The notes: a model not told the origin generated them from the letters alone. A stretch of 64,000 nt of DNA from Cenococcum geophilum 1.58 (GCA_001692895.1 KV748241.1:930001-994000); one strand, 5' to 3'. Positions 43,800 to 56,588 are shown, counted from the stretch's first letter. Made by a program: numbers and translations.

Positions 43800-45425
43800 C
43801 TATAAAGCGGAAAGACCTCTATTAAGAAGGCATCTAATAAAATATAAAGCCTATTAGATATGTCTAGTATCCGTAGTTGCGGGGGAGTAACCGTTAGCTA
43901 TAATAAACTAATACAGCTAGTAGAATGGCTTCGCCAGTCTAGCGAACCTTAGGCGCCCCTCTAGTAAACCCTTAATTAAATCCTTTAACGGCTAAGTGAA
44001 ATTAAAAATAAATAAAACCCTTTTTTATTGGCGAACCGTACCTAGGCCGCCGTAGCTGCGCTTCTATAATATAGGGAACCCACCCCCCTAAAGATAATAT
44101 CTGGGTATATAATTATAATATAACTAAATATAGAAAAAGTAAAGGGGCTTAGGGGATAATTAGAAACAAAAGTCCTTATAGAGATTCGTAAAGAGGTTTA
44201 TAACGCTGTTGCAGTCTAATACCTTAGGAGTGGAGATATTAAAGTCACCCTAAGGGACCAATAGGCAAAGGAACGAGCCGTAAGGGTAGGGGATAGGCTA
44301 GGAGAACGTATTAGCATAAAAGTGCTCTACGAAGATTACCCAGTTAAAGTCTTAGCAGTTCCCCTAAGCCTTAAAGTAGAAAAGGGACGCTAGGCGGACA
44401 ATATAGTAACTATATATAAGATAGTAAAATAAACGGAACGCTTTATACTAGGACTCGAGATTACCTAAATCTAATAGCTATATAGGAAAATGTAAACTAA
44501 GTATATAACAAGAATAATAAAAGAATATAAGGGTCGCTAGAGACTCGCTAGGGAGGCGCTGGTTAAATACATGGCTCCCTTATTGTTAGTATATATATAC
44601 TAGGAATGCAAAAACTCCTTATCTAAAAAGGTATTATTATAAATGGCCTTATATATAACATAAGGCTCTATAACTATAGACTTTACCTAGAACGATGCTA
44701 TTACTGCGTATAATAGGGATATATCTAATCCATATGCGCAGTATAGGTATGCTACGGCCACTATGTAGGCCCCCATAATATAAGACATTGCTTAAATTAA
44801 GACTAAATAAAATGCGTAAACTGCTACCGAAGCACATATAAGGCATAGGAGAGAGAAGGCTGCATTAAATATAGGAGACGGAAGGTAAGGGCTTGATAGC
44901 TGCGGGAATAACTACACGCTACGTTATATGAATGGAAACAATAGGCGATAAGCTAGGGGGGCGTAGGTACCTTTCTAGCGTTTCCTACCTTTAATACTAG
45001 GGGGCTAGGCTAGCTATCCTAAGCCTTAATAGGCTAGAAGTAATGCCGTATAATATTACTAGACCGTATAGGGATATAAGGGTTATAGGGAATATAAGGG
45101 AGAGGGCGCCCTATAGAAAGACCCTTATAGATAGCTATAGTAAGCTTAAGACCAGAATAATTAAGAATTAGACTTAACGCGGTAAATATAATATTTATAG
45201 CCAACTCTTAAAGGGTATATAGCTAACTAGTAAGAATAGGGGAAGAACTGGAGATAATAATAGATTTAGATATAGAAGCGCTAGTAGGAATATAAAATAT
45301 AGGAATGGAAAGCTCTATATAAAATAAGTAGTAACTAGGGTGTAAATATAAGAGATAGAAGTTCTAAATGTCCTAAAGAAAGTAAAAATAGAAGAAGTGA
45401 GGAACAAAGGAGAGGCGAAGGACCC
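43800..45425 (+). pseudogene. LINE2 ORF1 (zinc-knuckle protein)
   Basis: Collinear with LINE1 ORF1. At about 44690-44850 the knuckles read CYYCVQQGYIS, YRYATATM and NAQTATEAHIRHR, so most Cys and His ligands are already replaced by Tyr, Ala or Thr. The start codon is not determined. Confidence 0.75.
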
Positions 45426-48400
45426 TCGCTAGGGGTCCGCTACCTATCCATTATATAGTATAACTACGGCAATATAAACCACTATCTTATAAGGCCCTTA
45501 CTAGACAGCCTAGACCTAGAGAAATACTATATCCTTACTATACAAGAGCCGTATTATAATGCCTATATATAATTAATATACTACCCCTAAGGATTCTAGC
45601 TCCTATACAAACTAAAAGCAGCTACACGCGTATGCTTTATAATTAGTAAGGCTATTAGCCTGTCCTTATAGTTATAGTAGGTAGTTAACCTAGATATTAC
45701 AGTAATAACAATCTAGATATATAGGGGACCGGTATAGATTATTAATATATATAACCCTAGGGTTAAAGGGGTCCTATAAATAGAGAATATTATATTAGTA
45801 ATAAGCTTACTAGAAACCGAAGGTATAGAGTCTATCCTATTAGGAGATATAAACCTCTACTACCCGCAGTAGGGGGGTATCTATATTGCTGCTAAATAAT
45901 AGGTAGAGTGCCTACTAAGAGCTATAGATACTAGGGGCCTTAAGCTAGCTACCCCCTTAGGAGCAATTATATGGCAATAAGGTACTACTAAAAGTATAAT
46001 TAACCTTATATTTATAGACGAAGGCCTATACTAGAGACTTAAAAGGTATAAACCTGAAGAAGGATAGGCACTCGCCTTAGACTATATCCCTATCTAGATA
46101 TAGCTAGATCTAGATATTAAGGCGTAACTAAATAGCAAAAGATATGTAATAAGAAAGCTTAAGATAGATAGCTTCCTTAATATAGTTAAACAACAACTTT
46201 AAGACCTAGAAGAAATCCACCTAATACTAAATAAGCGAGGCTTATTAGCTACCCCTAAGGAAATTAACTAAAGACTAGAAAGGATCCAGGCAGTAATTAA
46301 AAATAGGCTAGAAGAGTACTGCCTAGTCTTAAAACCGGGCCCCTACGCGTAATATATATAGTCCGTATAATACGCAATTCTTATTGCTAGCTAATAATAA
46401 GCAAGAAGAAAATATATAAGCAGCTATAATTCTAAAGACGAGAGATAATATAAAGATATAAGAAACTAGCTAAAGAATACCCTAAAAAAAGAAGTAAGGA
46501 ATAGCTAGAGATGGTTTATAAATAAGTATATTACTAACCTAAGCCTCCCCTATAATAAAGGTCTTTAGAGGATAGCAAAATAGGTAAAGAAAAAGGCGGG
46601 ACGTTTAGTAGAAGACCCATACCTTCCGCCCCTATGAAGACTAGGTAAATTACTAGCCATAAGCAATAATAATAAAAAGGCAAAGATCCTTATAGAAAGA
46701 TTTTTCCCTTAACTAGCTTTAGCAGACCTTAGCAATATTATAGGCGAAGCACTAGTAACTCGCCTAAGGGTTAACAGTAATATAACAACCGAAGAAATAG
46801 CTAGAACTATTAGCCGCCTTTTAAATAATATAGTACTAGGACTAAATAGGATCCTAAATAAAGCCCTAAAGACCTACGGACTACTAATATTACCTTAGCT
46901 TACGGATATAGCTAGAGTATACTTTATAATAGGCTACTACCTAAGACTCGGAAGAGCTATAATAACATTTATCCTATGTAAAGAAGGTAAAGTAGACTAC
47001 TTACTTCTAGGAAGCTACTACCATATTGCCTTAGAGAATACCCTTAGCAAGATCTTAAAAAGGGTAATAGCGGACTATATAGTAGATATAACTAAGAAAT
47101 ATACCCTACTACTACAAAGCTAAATGGGGGCAAGAAAGAACTGCTTAACACTATTAGCACTTACGCTACTCGCTACCACTATTAAATCTATATAGGCGAT
47201 GCGAAGGGACTTTATAGTATTAATGCTTAGCCTAGATATTAGTGGCGCCTATAACAATATACCCTATAAGCGTCTCCTATACATCCTTAGGGCAAAAGGC
47301 TTCCCAGAATAGATTATATAATTTATTTAAGGGTTTATAGGTTAAAAAAAATATTACTAGTCTTTAGTAGATACTAAAGCCCCCCTATCGCAACAGGAAT
47401 ACTATAAGAATTACCCCTCTTGCCTATACTCTTCCTTTTCTTTATAAGTAACCTACTTAACTCCTTTAAGGAAGGGGTAACCTAGGGGATAGGCTTTGTT
47501 AATAATATAAACCTAATTATATACGGGCTAATAGCCGCAAAGAATAGCAGAATACTAAAGAAAGTATATAATACCTATATAGAATAGGCAAGACGATATA
47601 GAGTCTAATTCTTACTAGAGAAATACCAGCTAATCCATTTTATAAGAAAACGTAACCAATCTACAGATCTCTAGCATATAATTTGTATTTAAGGCTTTAG
47701 GGGTTAACCAGTTTAGGGCCTAAGAGTATTAGAAGTATAGGTAGATAATAAGCTCCAGTAGAGCGTATATACGGCGCAAGCGGCCTATAAGGGCCAAGCA
47801 CAGTACATCGCATTATCTAGGATTGTTAATTCTATATAGGGTCCATACTTCTAGAGGTCACGCCTACTATATATAGTAGTTGTCCGGCTAACTATAATAT
47901 ATAGGTCTAGTATCTAGGCCATTAGAGAATCTAAGAAAGGCCCCCTAAATCGTTTCTTAAACCACTCTAAAAGGTCCAAACAGCCTACCTTTAGAGTATA
48001 ACAGGCGGATATAAGCAAACAGCCACAGCTCTACTTAAGAAGGAAGCTAATATTCCCCCCCTATAACTATATATTAAAGCCACTATAATATAAAGGGCGC
48101 AAAAGGAACGCAACTTTAATATTATAAAGTATATTAAAACACGCCTAAATAAACTATAGAGGGACCTTAGGGCGCCTTATAGAAGAACAAACTAATAACC
48201 CTAAAGTAGGGAAGATATATTAGAGAAACAGATAAAAAAAGCAGAAGAAGAATAGTACTACTTTAGGGCCCAGGCCTATATAGAGGAGGAAAAAAGACGC
48301 GTAAGAGGCCAATAAGGATAATAATAAGAGAGAGAAAGGAGCTAAAGTAAAGCATAAAAGAACGCTAGAAAACCATCTACCATAATATAATACTGGCTAA

Positions 48401-49000
48401 ACTAACGCTAAAGAGGCGTATAGGAGTTAAAGGTATAGAGGCTAACTAAGGCAAGAGGAACCTAAGCTATAGCATAGTTAACGCCATAGGGGGTAGACAC
48501 CCTAGGGCTCTAAAAAGGCCTAATAAAGGCAGAAAATATAATAGCAACGCTCTTAAGAATAGGAATAATAGGACTAAAAGACTGGCTCTACTAGGTAGGT
48601 GTCCTAGTAGGTAGCCTAAGATATAAGTATAGCTGGCTAAGATAGACACTAAAACACGTAATACTGTTATGCCCCTTACGCACTAACTAAGAAGTAATAC
48701 TCTTAGTAGCTAGCATAGAGAACTATAAGACACTACTCTTAATATAAAAAGGCCTTAAGGCGGTTACCTAGTGGCTTATTAGCTAAAATATACTAAACTA
48801 GTTCTGGGTTATAAAGGAAATAATAATAAAGGGCGGGGGGGTAAGCAACGGGTGCCCCTTAATAACTCTATAGTAGCAGAGTAAAGTATACAATACTAGC
48901 GCGTCCGTAGGCTAGTTACGGCAGCAGTGGTTCCCAAGAAGGTTAAAAAGTAAGGTAGTAGGAGCACTATAGGTAACTTATAGGCGCCTCGCAGGCGCCT
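45426..49000 (+). pseudogene. LINE2 ORF2 (endonuclease and reverse transcriptase)
   Basis: Endonuclease blocks near 45440-46100 (IIQYNYGNI-like, LLGDINLYYP, LDYIPI; family LDHIPI). RT from about 46800: ISRLLNNIVLG, KEGKVDYLLLGSYYHIALEN, MLSLDISGAYNNIPYKRLL near 47230. The catalytic box near 47496 reads GFVNNINL where the family has FVDDTNL, so both Asp are lost. The reading resembles Tad1-clade RT. The enzyme would have copied LINE RNA at a nick. Confidence 0.85.
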
Positions 49001-49157
49001 TATAGGCGAGTCCTAAGAGGTAGGGAGATAGATCACGGGGTTTTCTCAAGTTAAGTCTTTCTTAAGTTAAGTTTTCTCCCCATATATAAATAAGGAGTAG
49101 TCCGCGTGGGCCTAATAGGGATCCGAATCGGACGTTAAGTAATAAATTATTATTATT

Positions 49158-49508
49158 ATATATTCTCCGTATTCTTTTTTACTTATTAAGTAGATAATAA
49201 TGTTATTAAGGTATACTATAATAAATTCATCTAAGTGTTCTCTTAATATATTATTAATACGTTTCTAAAACGTTACTAGTATATTTATAAGCCTAAACTA
49301 TATTACTAATAGTTTATATAGTCCTTCCTTTAACCTAAAGGCTGCCTTTTATTTATTGCCTTCCTTAATCCTAATCTAATGGTACGCCTATCTTAGATCT
49401 ATCTTTATAAAGATTTACGCATTACCGATCCTATCTTAGATTTCGCTAATTAAGGGTAAAGGATACCTATCCTTTCTAGTAATACTATTTAACTATTTAT
49501 AGTTAATA
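49158..49508 (-). pseudogene. gypsy 2 RT middle segment
   Basis: Minus strand between LINE2 and LINE3, matching gypsy 1 24590-24915. The YLDD region lies near 49195-49210 and is followed, toward LINE2, by EYGEYI. Confidence 0.85.
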
Positions 49509-50530
49509 GTAGTAGTTCTTTGATTAACGTCTAATACGGATCCTATCTTGGCCCACGCAGACTACTCCGTCATAGGGGGGAAAACTTATAATTTACATGA
49601 AGAAAACCCTGCAGTTAGGGGAGGAAAAACCCTATGAGCAGCCTCAGTAGGATAAAAAACCCCGATTTGCTATGTTTGTACGTAGCAGCGGCCCTATAGG
49701 CCTACTGCACGTCCTCCTCCTTAGATGTTTTGAACTCCTTAGGAACCACTACTTCCTTCTCTAGCTTATTAAAGCTAGGGTTCACTATATCCCAGCTAAG
49801 CCTTGCTAATCAATTGCTGTGTCTTATTGTCTCTTTATGTCCTATATCTTGCCCATCCCCTATATACTATCTCTTATATAAACCACTACTATATACGCCT
49901 TGCTTCCCCCCCACTAGAGCCATTAAAGGCGTAAGGGGGATTTATCCGTTCTAACTACCGTAATACTGATAAGCGAGCGGGATATTATATTGTATTTAGG
50001 TATCTTTTATGCCTAGGCCCTAGCTAGGCCCTCTCTAAGGGTCACTACTCTGTTAAAAGGAGATAGGGAAAACCGTGGGTCGCAATCTAAGCTACTAGGT
50101 AGTATTTGGTAGTTGAAAACGGCGAGTAACTGCATGCTCCGCGGGCGACTGCCCTGGGGGTTAAGAGGGGCCGTATATTTGCTCATTCGTTCGTTCACTT
50201 ATACGCTCGTTCGTCCATTAATATAAGGTCATTAATGCTTTCTACTAGGGGCTAGGGGATGCTTTTAAAAGCTGTTTATCCACGTTAGATTATATAGGTG
50301 CTTAGTAGGAGAACTAGTGGCTATATTATGAAGGGGTACCGTTAGTAGTGGTTTTCAAGATCTCACCATCCCATGTGAAAACTTTTCACTACGCCCCATA
50401 ACGTATATAACCACTAGGTCCTACTTGCACGCGCTATATAACGTCTCTACGTTGGCTCTAGGTCTGAACTTCGAAGACCTAGGTTTGTAGCCGTCACCAC
50501 GTATAGGTGCAGAATCCGTTTTCGACGGCC
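49509..50530 (-). mobile_element. LINE3: 1.0-kb non-autonomous element with a LINE-like 3' end
   Basis: Flanked by atttatagttaata (49495-49508 and 50531-50544). Read on the minus strand its last ~90 bases (ggagtagtctgcgtgggcc, ggatccg, gacgttaa) match the 3' ends of LINE1 and LINE2, but the body does not, and no RT or ORF1 motif is seen. It ends in a short CTA-type tail. Its 5' part recurs at 1256-1510. This fits a parasite that uses the LINE machinery through a shared 3' end. It is only lightly RIPped. Confidence 0.8.
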
Positions 50531-53500
50531 ATTTATAGTTAATACATAGCCTAAGTTTCCCGTTTTTTTTAGTATAAATAATACTGGATAACCTACTAAT
50601 AACTATAATAGTCTAATATACCCTTTTTGTAAGTTCTCTTAGATAAACTCTTTTAGTGCTCTTCCTTCTTCCTTAGTAAGCTTATAAATTAGAAAAAACT
50701 TTAAACTTATTCCTAGTTCTAATTCTATCTTATAATCCTATACTATATACTCTAATAGCTTCTTACTTTCTAGTAACTATAGTTTCTTGCCGTACTTATA
50801 GTATCTTTTTAGTACGTAACTTAGTCCTTTATTTATTTCTTTATAGGTTGCTCCTACTTAGTACTATACTATCTTAGCTTGTTATTATATTTTATGGCGT
50901 TAAGTATCTCTAATATTAACTTAACCTATAACCTAATTAATCTTTAGATTGTATTCCTGTAACTAAGGCATTCCTAATACTGCCTTATTATTCCCTAATA
51001 GTAATATATTAAAAGATATCTTAATCTATCTTCCTTTAATAGTTATCTAAATAGGTCCTATTTTAAGATTAATAATGCCTCCTCTATAGGCTATCGGATC
51101 TCCTAAAACTGTAACTAGTAGATATAAGTGCTCTTTCTATCTGTGTGGTAGCCCTATCCTTTTAACTACTGCTAGTAAGATATGGTTTCTTGTTACTCTA
51201 CTATCTATTAGTGCTTTAAACTATTAATCTTACTATTTAACTTATAAATTTAGGTGTTGTCCTTAAATTCCTTTAAGGGTATAAGGCTCTATTACTAGCT
51301 CCCTTTAGTCCTATAGGCCTCTACTTTTCCTAACTATTAGCTGCTAGATCCTAGTGTACTTAACTTATTCTTTAGCCAATACTTTGTTCGCTTTTTATCC
51401 TTAATATACTATAGACACGTATTCTCTAGGTATTTCTACTACTATTATCCGTCTAAGCATTCTTCTATAAGGAATCTTTTTAGTTAAAGTGTTAAGTCTC
51501 CTAACTCCTAAACTTCTACTAAATGCTAGCTGTGTATATACTTAGCATTTTTATATTATTCCTTATCTAGCGCCCAATATATCCTTATAGGGTATTTCTG
51601 GTTCTTTTCTTTCGGATTTTTGTGTATCTCGTATATATCGTCTATATATGCAATCTATAAAAGCGTGTAGTATACTAGGTGTTTTGGGTTAACTCTTAAT
51701 TCGTTTTTATCTTTAAGTTTAAACCTCTATTATATTGATCTAAACGTTACGGCTTTATTTATAGGTACTAAGATACGCCTCTTACTTCTCTAGTCCTCTA
51801 ATTATTCTTTTAGATCCCTTAATATTATAATTAAGGCCCCCTTAATATAATTTATTGCTTTTTCTATAATTAGGTAGTCTTGGATAACTTTCTTATCTAA
51901 CTATATATAGAAATCTTCTTACTTATTGTTGTGTCTCTGCCTATACTATCTTTAGTACAGCTATTAGAGTATATACGGCCTGTCCGTAAGGAAGTATCTT
52001 CTTATTACTGTATTGTAATAGCCCTTTATATACCGTTCCTCGAACCTAGTTAGAATTCCTAAATCCTCTTTATTTTCTAGTTTAGTAAGCTACTTAGCTC
52101 TTAGTGTGCCTACTCTTGGCCTATTAATAATTCTTTATACCAGTGCTTTGTCTTATATATAACCTAATATACTAGATCCTATATCTAGTTTCTGTTCTTA
52201 CTATACGAAGATTCTTACTCTAAATTCCTCTATAGTTTCTTATCGTTTACGTCTCGTAATTAGATCTTTAAAGTATTTTTACTTCTTAATTGTAGTATTA
52301 ACTTTTCGATCTTTAGGCTAAACACTACGTTTCCCTAGTAAATCCTTTAGGTTTATGTGTCTGTCTCCTAGTCTAATTACTATTTGTATTATAGATTCTC
52401 TAATTTATAGTAAAGTCTCTTGCTTCTTTCTTATAGGTATCCTTATCCGTACTCCGAATTCTTAGTTCCTTAAATTCTTTAATCCTAAGCTTGCTTCTTT
52501 CTTAAGCTATACTCTAGCCTTAGTCTAACTAGGCTTTATAGGTATTCTTATCTCGTTTTAAGAGTCTTAAATCTTACTTATCTTGCTTTAAGAGTCTTAT
52601 GCCTTTAGGAAACTTCGTCCTAAGCTTATTTATATATTACTAAACTAAGCCGTTGCTCTGCTTTATTGGTTATCGTCTATTATAGATCCCTAAGTATGCC
52701 TTATCTCGTCTTAAGAGTCTTAGTCGTTTCTTATCTTATCTTAAGAATCTTAAGCCTTTAGCCTTTTATCTTTATTAAGTGGTAAGCTAGCACTAGCAGT
52801 TGTCTACTTGCTTAATCGCCTATAGATATTACTCCTTCTGTCTTATAAAGCGATGGAAATTGTATTTAATGGTATTATAATACCCGTTACTAAACCTTAC
52901 TCTATAGCAGTCTTAGTCTTTGCTTCGGTTGCGTTATTAAGGTTTAGATACTCCTAGTTAGTTCCTTTTTTTTCCTCGTCGCTATTAATTAATAAGTACT
53001 TTAACTCCATTATTATTATTACTAATCTTTATCTATATATTACTGTGATATCTTAATCTAGCTTATAGAGTCGATCTTATTCTTTGTCTAACTCTATGGT
53101 TCCTTTAAGTCCCTTTAACTCTAGCTCCTGTGGCCAATAGCTTGCGCTATACTTAGCGTCTTTATAAACTTAATATACGTTGTTATAACAAAACACAAAA
53201 CTTCGGATTAAATATTCTTTTATTCCTTATAGTATACTATTATCCCTCTATACGTATATATTGCATACTATTAGTCTAGTTCCCTTTATTACGTAGTAAT
53301 TCTAACTACTTCTATAGTCTCTAGCAAAATAACCCTATTTTTTATAATTTATATAAGCTCCGTCTTTAAACTATTACTTTTGCTATAGAGTCCGCTTAAA
53401 CGTCTTCTACTATTAAGATCCTTAGTTTAGCCTATACTCCTTAGTCCTATAATTACTTAATCCTTAACTTCTAGGTTTTTATAGTTATTTCCCCCATCTC

Positions 53501-53940
53501 TTACAGGTTTCTTTAGTATTACTTAGGTCTATTAGCTCTGCGCTATACTATAGTTTCTAATTTAACTTTAGTCGTTGCGTACTTTACGTCTTATACAACT
53601 ATAGAACTCTATTTTAGCTTCTCTTAGCCTGTTCCCTTTAGAAGATCCTATTATTAATCTTAATTGCTTAATCTATTAATTCCCTAAGGGTATCCGCATC
53701 TTCTATTAGAATAATTACGTCCTAGACTTTCGCTTTAAGTCCCTATTTATACTATGCCATAAGCGCCCTATTATTCTACTTAACTTATATAGCTAGCGTC
53801 TAGAACTGCGTTGTATACTTAATTACTAAGGTTCGTTGCGTTAGGTCCTAAAGCTTTTTTTTTACTATTACTATTGCTTTCGGGTCCCCAAATATTTATA
53901 TAAGTTACTCTATAAATCCGCTCTAGGCCTATAGTGTCTA
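50531..53940 (-). pseudogene. gypsy 2 gag, linker, protease and start of RT
   Basis: Minus strand. The gag core begins near 53930 (FIEQLI-like and IFGDPKAIVIVKKKL). The zinc knuckle at about 53314-53360 reads AYINYKK*GYFA.DY: all four ligand positions are Tyr. A linker with repeated agactcttaaga units follows at about 52560-52760. Protease lies near 50990-51300, and RT starts at about 50700 with blocks matching gypsy 1 GYIRPS. Many stops. Confidence 0.85.
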
Positions 53941-54860
53941 ATTCAATTTGGGGGAGAGGTCGGCCCGATCAAAGGCTCTGATTGATTTGAATCGTTCTCT
54001 ATGGCCGTTCGCTGGCTATACATTCGAACAGTGGTCATCTAGGGTGCCTCCCTAGGAGGCCTTGATTCAATTCAATTCGGTAATAGGCTCTGGATTAATT
54101 CAATTGATCGATTGAATCGTTCGTGGTGTTCGCTGGCCGGTTGTTCAAAACGGTCGTCGTCTGGTTCTGGTAACGGTCGTCTGCTAGTTCTGGCCGACGG
54201 TCGTCTGGTTCTGGCGACGGTCATCTAGTTCTGGCGACGGTCATCTGGTTCTGGCGACGGTCATCTGGTTCTAGCGACGGTCATCTAGTTCTGGCGACGG
54301 TCATCTGGTTCTGGCGACGGTCGTCTAGTTCTGGCAACGGTCGTCTGGTTCTGGCGACGGTCATCTGGTTCTGGCGACGGTCATCTGGTTCTGGCGACGT
54401 TCGTCTAGTTCTGGCGACGGTCATAGTTCTGGCGACGGTTGTCTGGTTCTGGCGACGGTTGTGGTTCTGGCGACGGTCATCTAGTTCTAGCGACAGTCGT
54501 CTAGTTCTGGCGACGGTCGTCTAGTTCTGGCAACGGTCCTCTCCTACCTACCTACCTGCCTGCCTACCTACTTGTCTGCCTACCTACTTGTTTGTCTACC
54601 TACCTACCTGCCTGCCTGCCTGCCTACCTGCGTCAGTGTCTGGTTTAATTTGGGGGAGGAGTCGGCCTAATCGAAGGCTCTTATTGATTCGAATCGTTCT
54701 CTATAGCCGTTCGCTGGCTATATATTTAAACGGTAGTTGTCTGGGGTGCCTCCCTAGGAAGTCTTAATTTGATTTGGTAATGGGCCGATATTAAAGCTCT
54801 GGTTCAATTCAATCGATTAATTAATTAAATCGTTTGTGGTGTTTGCTGGCTGGTTATTCG
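53941..54860 (+). repeat. module header (two copies) and 20-bp minisatellite
   Basis: A header (gggggagaggtcggcc, then ttgaatcgttcgtggtgttc) leads into about 19 units of tctggttctggcgacggtca (54160-54540), the TACC/TGCC microsatellite (54541-54632), then a second, more mutated header (54650-54860). The C and G positions are mostly unmutated. Confidence 0.88.
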
Positions 54861-55100
54861 AACGGTCGTTGTCTGGTTCTGGCAACGGTCATCTGGTCCT
54901 GGCAACGGTTGTCTAGTTCTGGCGACGGTCATCTGGTTCTGGCGACGGTCGTCTAGTTCTAGCGACGGTTGTCTAGTTCTGGCGACGGTCCTCTGCTGGC
55001 TGCCGTTCCAGTGCCTCCTAAGGTAGGGAGGATGTAAGGAAGGGTAAAAAATAAGGTGGCTGTAAAGGGGGTAACTTGGCAGAGGCACGTGCGGGGACCC
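54861..55100 (+). repeat. second 20-bp array and spacer
   Basis: About seven further units of tctggcgacggtc, then ctctgctggctgccgttcca, aggtagggaggatgtaagga, aaaaaataaggtggct and gggacccgat, as at 38691-38800. Confidence 0.88.
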
Positions 55101-55470
55101 GATGTAGAGCTTTGTGTAGAGCCTCCGTACGCAGAGCTTCGCGCAGAGCCTCGTGCAGAGCCTCTGTATGTAGAGCTTCGTGTAGAGCTTTGTGTAGAGC
55201 TTCGTGCAGAGCCTCGTGCAGAGCCTCTGTACGCAGAGCTTCGTGTAGAGCCTTGTGCAGAGTATCTGTACGTAGAGCTTTGTGCAGAGCCTCTGTCGCA
55301 GAGCTTTGTGCAGAGCTTCGTGCAGAGCCTCGTGTAGAGCCTCGTGCAGAGCCTCGTGCAGAGCCTTGTGCAGAGCCTCGTGCAGAGCCTCGTGCAGAGC
55401 CTTGTGCAGAGCCTCGTGCAGAGCCTCTGTCGCAAAGCTTCGTGTAGAGCTTCGTGTAGAGCCTCTTGAG
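55101..55470 (+). repeat. 12-bp minisatellite (gagcctcgtgca), lightly mutated
   Basis: About 30 units; most keep gagcctcgtgca, the likely ancestral form of the mutated array at 38801-39966. Long frames on both strands follow from the 12-bp period. Confidence 0.9.
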
Positions 55471-55490
55471 CATATAACTTAAAAATAATC

Positions 55491-55830
55491 TGTTGGAATG
55501 TATAGACAAAGGTTACGTAGTTACACAAGAATTCGTGCCGATACGCCTACGAATACGACCCCGTTGCTAGCATTATACTGCCACCCAAACGACCCTGTCG
55601 CTAGTACCGTACTACTACCTACACAGACAATAATCGTGCCAATATGCATACGATACATTGACCAACTGATTGCGCTAATACGCCTGCGATCTACCGACCG
55701 AATGATCGTGCCTATACGCCTACGATTAACCGACCGACTGATAGACAAGCTCTATGCTTGACCACTATCACTACCGCTGCTGGTACCGTACTACTACCCA
55801 AACAGACTATTGCTGCTTCCACCTCCAGCT
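55491..55830 (+). repeat. LTR-start fragment and repeats like the non-autonomous LTR element
   Basis: tgttggaatgtatagacaaa at 55491 resembles the start of the solo LTR at 55904. It is followed by units with cgtgccgatacgcctacga and gtcgctagtaccgtacta, the same vocabulary as 26960-27900. Confidence 0.65.
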
Positions 55831-55903
55831 AAACCGACACCTTGCTGCCTTGCTGCCTTACTGCCTTCCTACAGCGCCACAAGCATAAAGAAAGAACTGC
55901 CAG

Positions 55904-56058
55904 TGTCGGAATATATGGACAGGAATATATGGACTGGTTACGTAGTCACGTATCTCTGATTAGTCACCCTTATGGTGACTCATCAGCCCCCTACTTAGGC
56001 ACTGCGATCCTTACGATCCTCTGCTTTCGAGACCTATTAGACAAGAATCAATTCAACA
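55904..56058 (+). repeat. solo LTR, copia-like
   Basis: 155 bp, tgtcggaatatatggacagg to aattcaaca: the TGT...ACA ends and the opening are typical of fungal copia LTRs. It contains a hairpin gtcacccttatggtgac. No flanking duplication is seen, and the 55491 fragment may be its partner. Confidence 0.6.
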
Positions 56059-56138
56059 GTTAATAGGCCAATCAAGTGCACTTGGGTGATACCGACATAA
56101 TCTATTATATTACCTTAATTGTATATTAAGGAATATAT

Positions 56139-56310
56139 AAGTTGGTTAACTGCGTGTTATTTAACTTTTAAATATATTAAGTTGGTTAATTACAGGTTAA
56201 TTACAGGTTAATTGCGTGTTATTTAACTTTTAAATATGTCAAGTTGGTCAACTGCGTGTCATTTAACTTTTAAATGTGTTAAGTTGGTCAACTGCATGTC
56301 AATTACGCGA
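56139..56310. repeat. 40-bp tandem repeat (aagttggtcaactgcgtgtc...)
   Basis: Four units at 56139, 56179, about 56241 and 56281. Unit 2 is enlarged by two extra ttacaggttaa blocks. RIP-type differences distinguish units one and two from three and four. Confidence 0.85.
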
Positions 56311-56363
56311 AACGCGCTTAACAAAGTCGACTTGAAACCCAGCCTGCGAATATTTTCCCGATA

Positions 56364-56588
56364 TCCTAAGAATTGCTTAATCGATAGTAGCTTAATCTTT
56401 ACCGCGCCTATCCTATTAATCCTATTTTTAAGTATTATATTATTTTCCGTCAACCGGTCTACTATCTCTTATAGTTGCCCTACTATCACGGGTTGCTGTA
56501 AGTCAGTATCTGCTATACTGGTGTCGTTTCCTAATCTTAAAGTAGTTGCCGCCGTCAATGGCGTTATAGTAGCTGCTTTTGGTAGCAT
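56364..56588 (-). pseudogene. gypsy 2 gag N-terminus
   Basis: ATG at 56588. About 75 codons, beginning MLPKAATITPLTAATTLRLG, with one stop where gypsy 1 also has one; it runs through RIGAVKIKLLSIKQFLG, where the insert starts. It is far better preserved than the rest of gypsy 2. It gives the best view of the original Gag start. Confidence 0.75.

Larger units (their letters stand above)
43584..49157 (+). mobile_element. LINE2: Tad1-like non-LTR retrotransposon
   Basis: 5574 bp bounded by atatattctccgt (43571-43583 and 49158-49170). Uninterrupted relative of LINE1, so it gives the empty sites for the hAT and TA insertions. It ends ...aataaattattattattat. It is heavily RIPped. Confidence 0.92.
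53941..56363. mobile_element. un-RIPped minisatellite insert in gypsy 2 gag
   Basis: Starts near taattcaatttgggggagag and ends near atatcctaag. Relative to gypsy 1 (about 2205-2420), some 215 bases of gag are missing at this point, so the insertion removed or replaced target sequence and has no clear duplication. It contains the full minisatellite module, repeats like those of the non-autonomous LTR element, a solo LTR and a 40-bp tandem array. Confidence 0.65.

Noticed and set aside
49730..49954. A + strand frame of 74 codons in LINE3
   Set aside because: It is antisense to the element and has no homology I recognise.
54959..55528. Open frames of 120-190 codons over the array at 55.1-55.5 kb
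   Set aside because: Same cause: a 12-bp tandem repeat with Arg-Ala or Glu-Pro repeats in every frame.
55491..56058. Complete LTR retrotransposon between the 55491 fragment and the LTR at 55904
   Set aside because: The two starts resemble each other only for about 40 bases and no matching target duplication flanks the pair.
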